From Aquirhabdus sp. (GTDB lineage: Bacteria > Pseudomonadota > Gammaproteobacteria > Pseudomonadales > Moraxellaceae): DNA of 6,924 bases. The notes below the pieces were generated by a model. It ran no database searches, had not been told where the DNA came from, and saw only the letters and a list, made by a program, of their open reading frames with translations. The DNA lies in assembly GCA_030150135.1 (NCBI GenBank), contig JASLGO010000021.1, positions 1-6,924 of the forward strand, given 5' to 3'. The position numbers and the translations under genes are program-made. Position 1 is the first letter of the stretch. Each line of letters opens with the position of its first letter. Shown here one piece after another: positions 6,629 through 6,924 of the stretch.

Positions 6629-6924
6629 AAATAGAGTCAATTTCCAGAATCAATCGTGGACAATAAAGCCAAAAATCCGTAGAATATCCACCTAATCTCA
6701 AACGAGCAGACTAGAAGGCATAGATTTTCAAAATAAGCCTTCCCTTTTGGCGCGTCTTGTACATACACAAGGCAAATACGCTGATGGGTCACAGTAACTG
6801 CTCGTTTTTTACAACCGCAATTTAGCATCGCCAACTTTCGTGGATGCAATTGAGGATGCTCGAGTAGCGAATTTAGAATCGGAGGTTAGACTTGTACACA
6901 CCCGCCATATTAGCCCTAGCAGAT
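6629..6924. other. right-end region with no identified gene
   Basis: I can name no gene in these 296 bases. No clear intrinsic terminator directly follows the DOMON-like gene. Minus-strand frames are open (for example 6637-6885), but their Cys-rich products look like no known protein. A plus-strand frame is open from 6798 to the window edge (NLASPTFVDAIEDARVANLESEVRLVHTRHISPSR) without a start codon that has a ribosome binding site. Short repeats stand out: CTTGTACA at 6756 and 6891, AATTTAGCATCG and AATTTAGAATCG at 6819 and 6870, and GGATGC at 6842 and 6854. A gene fragment, a dispersed intergenic repeat or an RNA gene are all possible. Confidence 0.5.
6700..6810 (+). ncRNA. possible structured small RNA
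   Basis: Three nested helices can be drawn. AAACGAGCAG (6700-6709) pairs perfectly with CTGCTCGTTT (6798-6807), followed by three more Ts. Inside, GAAGGC (6714-6719) pairs with GCCTTC (6737-6742). CTTGT (6756-6760) pairs with ACAAG (6767-6771) around a six-base loop, extended after a bulge by GCGT (6752-6755) with ACGC (6778-6781). The result is a three-way-junction fold ending in a T-run on the plus strand. It does not match 6S, tmRNA, SRP or RNase P RNA as I know them. No promoter was fixed, and a palindromic DNA repeat would show the same pairing. Confidence 0.25.

Noticed and set aside
6700..6810. Integron attC site or an IS end
   Set aside because: The arms lack the RYYYAAC/GTTRRRY core pair, there is no target duplication and no integrase or transposase gene in the window.
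6637..6849. 70-residue minus-strand frame at the right end
   Set aside because: It is Cys-rich, needs a TTG start without a ribosome binding site, resembles no known protein, and spans the inverted repeats of the possible RNA.
6891..6906. CTTGTACACACC resembles the conserved 3' region of 16S rRNA
   Set aside because: Only 12 bases match; the bases before and after do not follow 16S rRNA, and no other rRNA sequence is present.
1..6924. CRISPR array, tRNA, rRNA or insertion sequence anywhere in the window
   Set aside because: No regularly spaced repeats, cloverleaf with TTCGA arm, rRNA blocks or transposase motifs were seen on either strand.

Overview
The window reads as a chromosomal segment of a gammaproteobacterium of the Moraxellaceae, most likely Acinetobacter or a close relative. 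The basis is the moderately AT-rich composition, the long 533-residue isocitrate lyase with the KQCGH active-site variant known from Acinetobacter and Pseudomonas, and the mix of small lineage-type proteins around it. The assignment is inference; no rRNA or other phylogenetic marker lies in the window.

Layout, left to right. Positions 1-246 are the aceA upstream region. It also contains a short minus-strand reading frame with a membrane-segment-like sequence and an unexplained nested hairpin. Isocitrate lyase (aceA, +, 247-1848) ends at a near-perfect intrinsic terminator. It is followed tail-to-tail by a minus-strand terminator and a secreted DUF4124-like protein (-, 1996-2571). Upstream of that gene lies a consensus -35 box with a 7+5+7 palindrome over its -10 region. 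Next comes an orphan two-domain GspF/PilC-family membrane protein (-, 2728-3681). A divergent gap separates it from a protein with an Ala/Thr/Val-rich amphipathic repeat and a predicted beta-rich C-terminal domain (+, 3873-4823), which ends at an intrinsic terminator. Then come a membrane fatty-acid-desaturase-family enzyme with all three histidine boxes (+, 5064-6038) and, 53 bases on, a DOMON-like protein (+, 6092-6628). The last 296 bases hold no gene I can name, but they carry nested inverted repeats that could fold into a small RNA, plus short direct repeats.

Functionally the window looks like a set of mostly independent transcription units. Only aceA has a firm pathway role, the glyoxylate shunt during growth on acetate or fatty acids. 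The desaturase and the possible lipid-binding repeat protein could both concern membrane lipids, but their adjacency alone does not show it. The GspF-like protein has no pilus or secretion partner here. No mobile element, CRISPR array, tRNA or rRNA was found.
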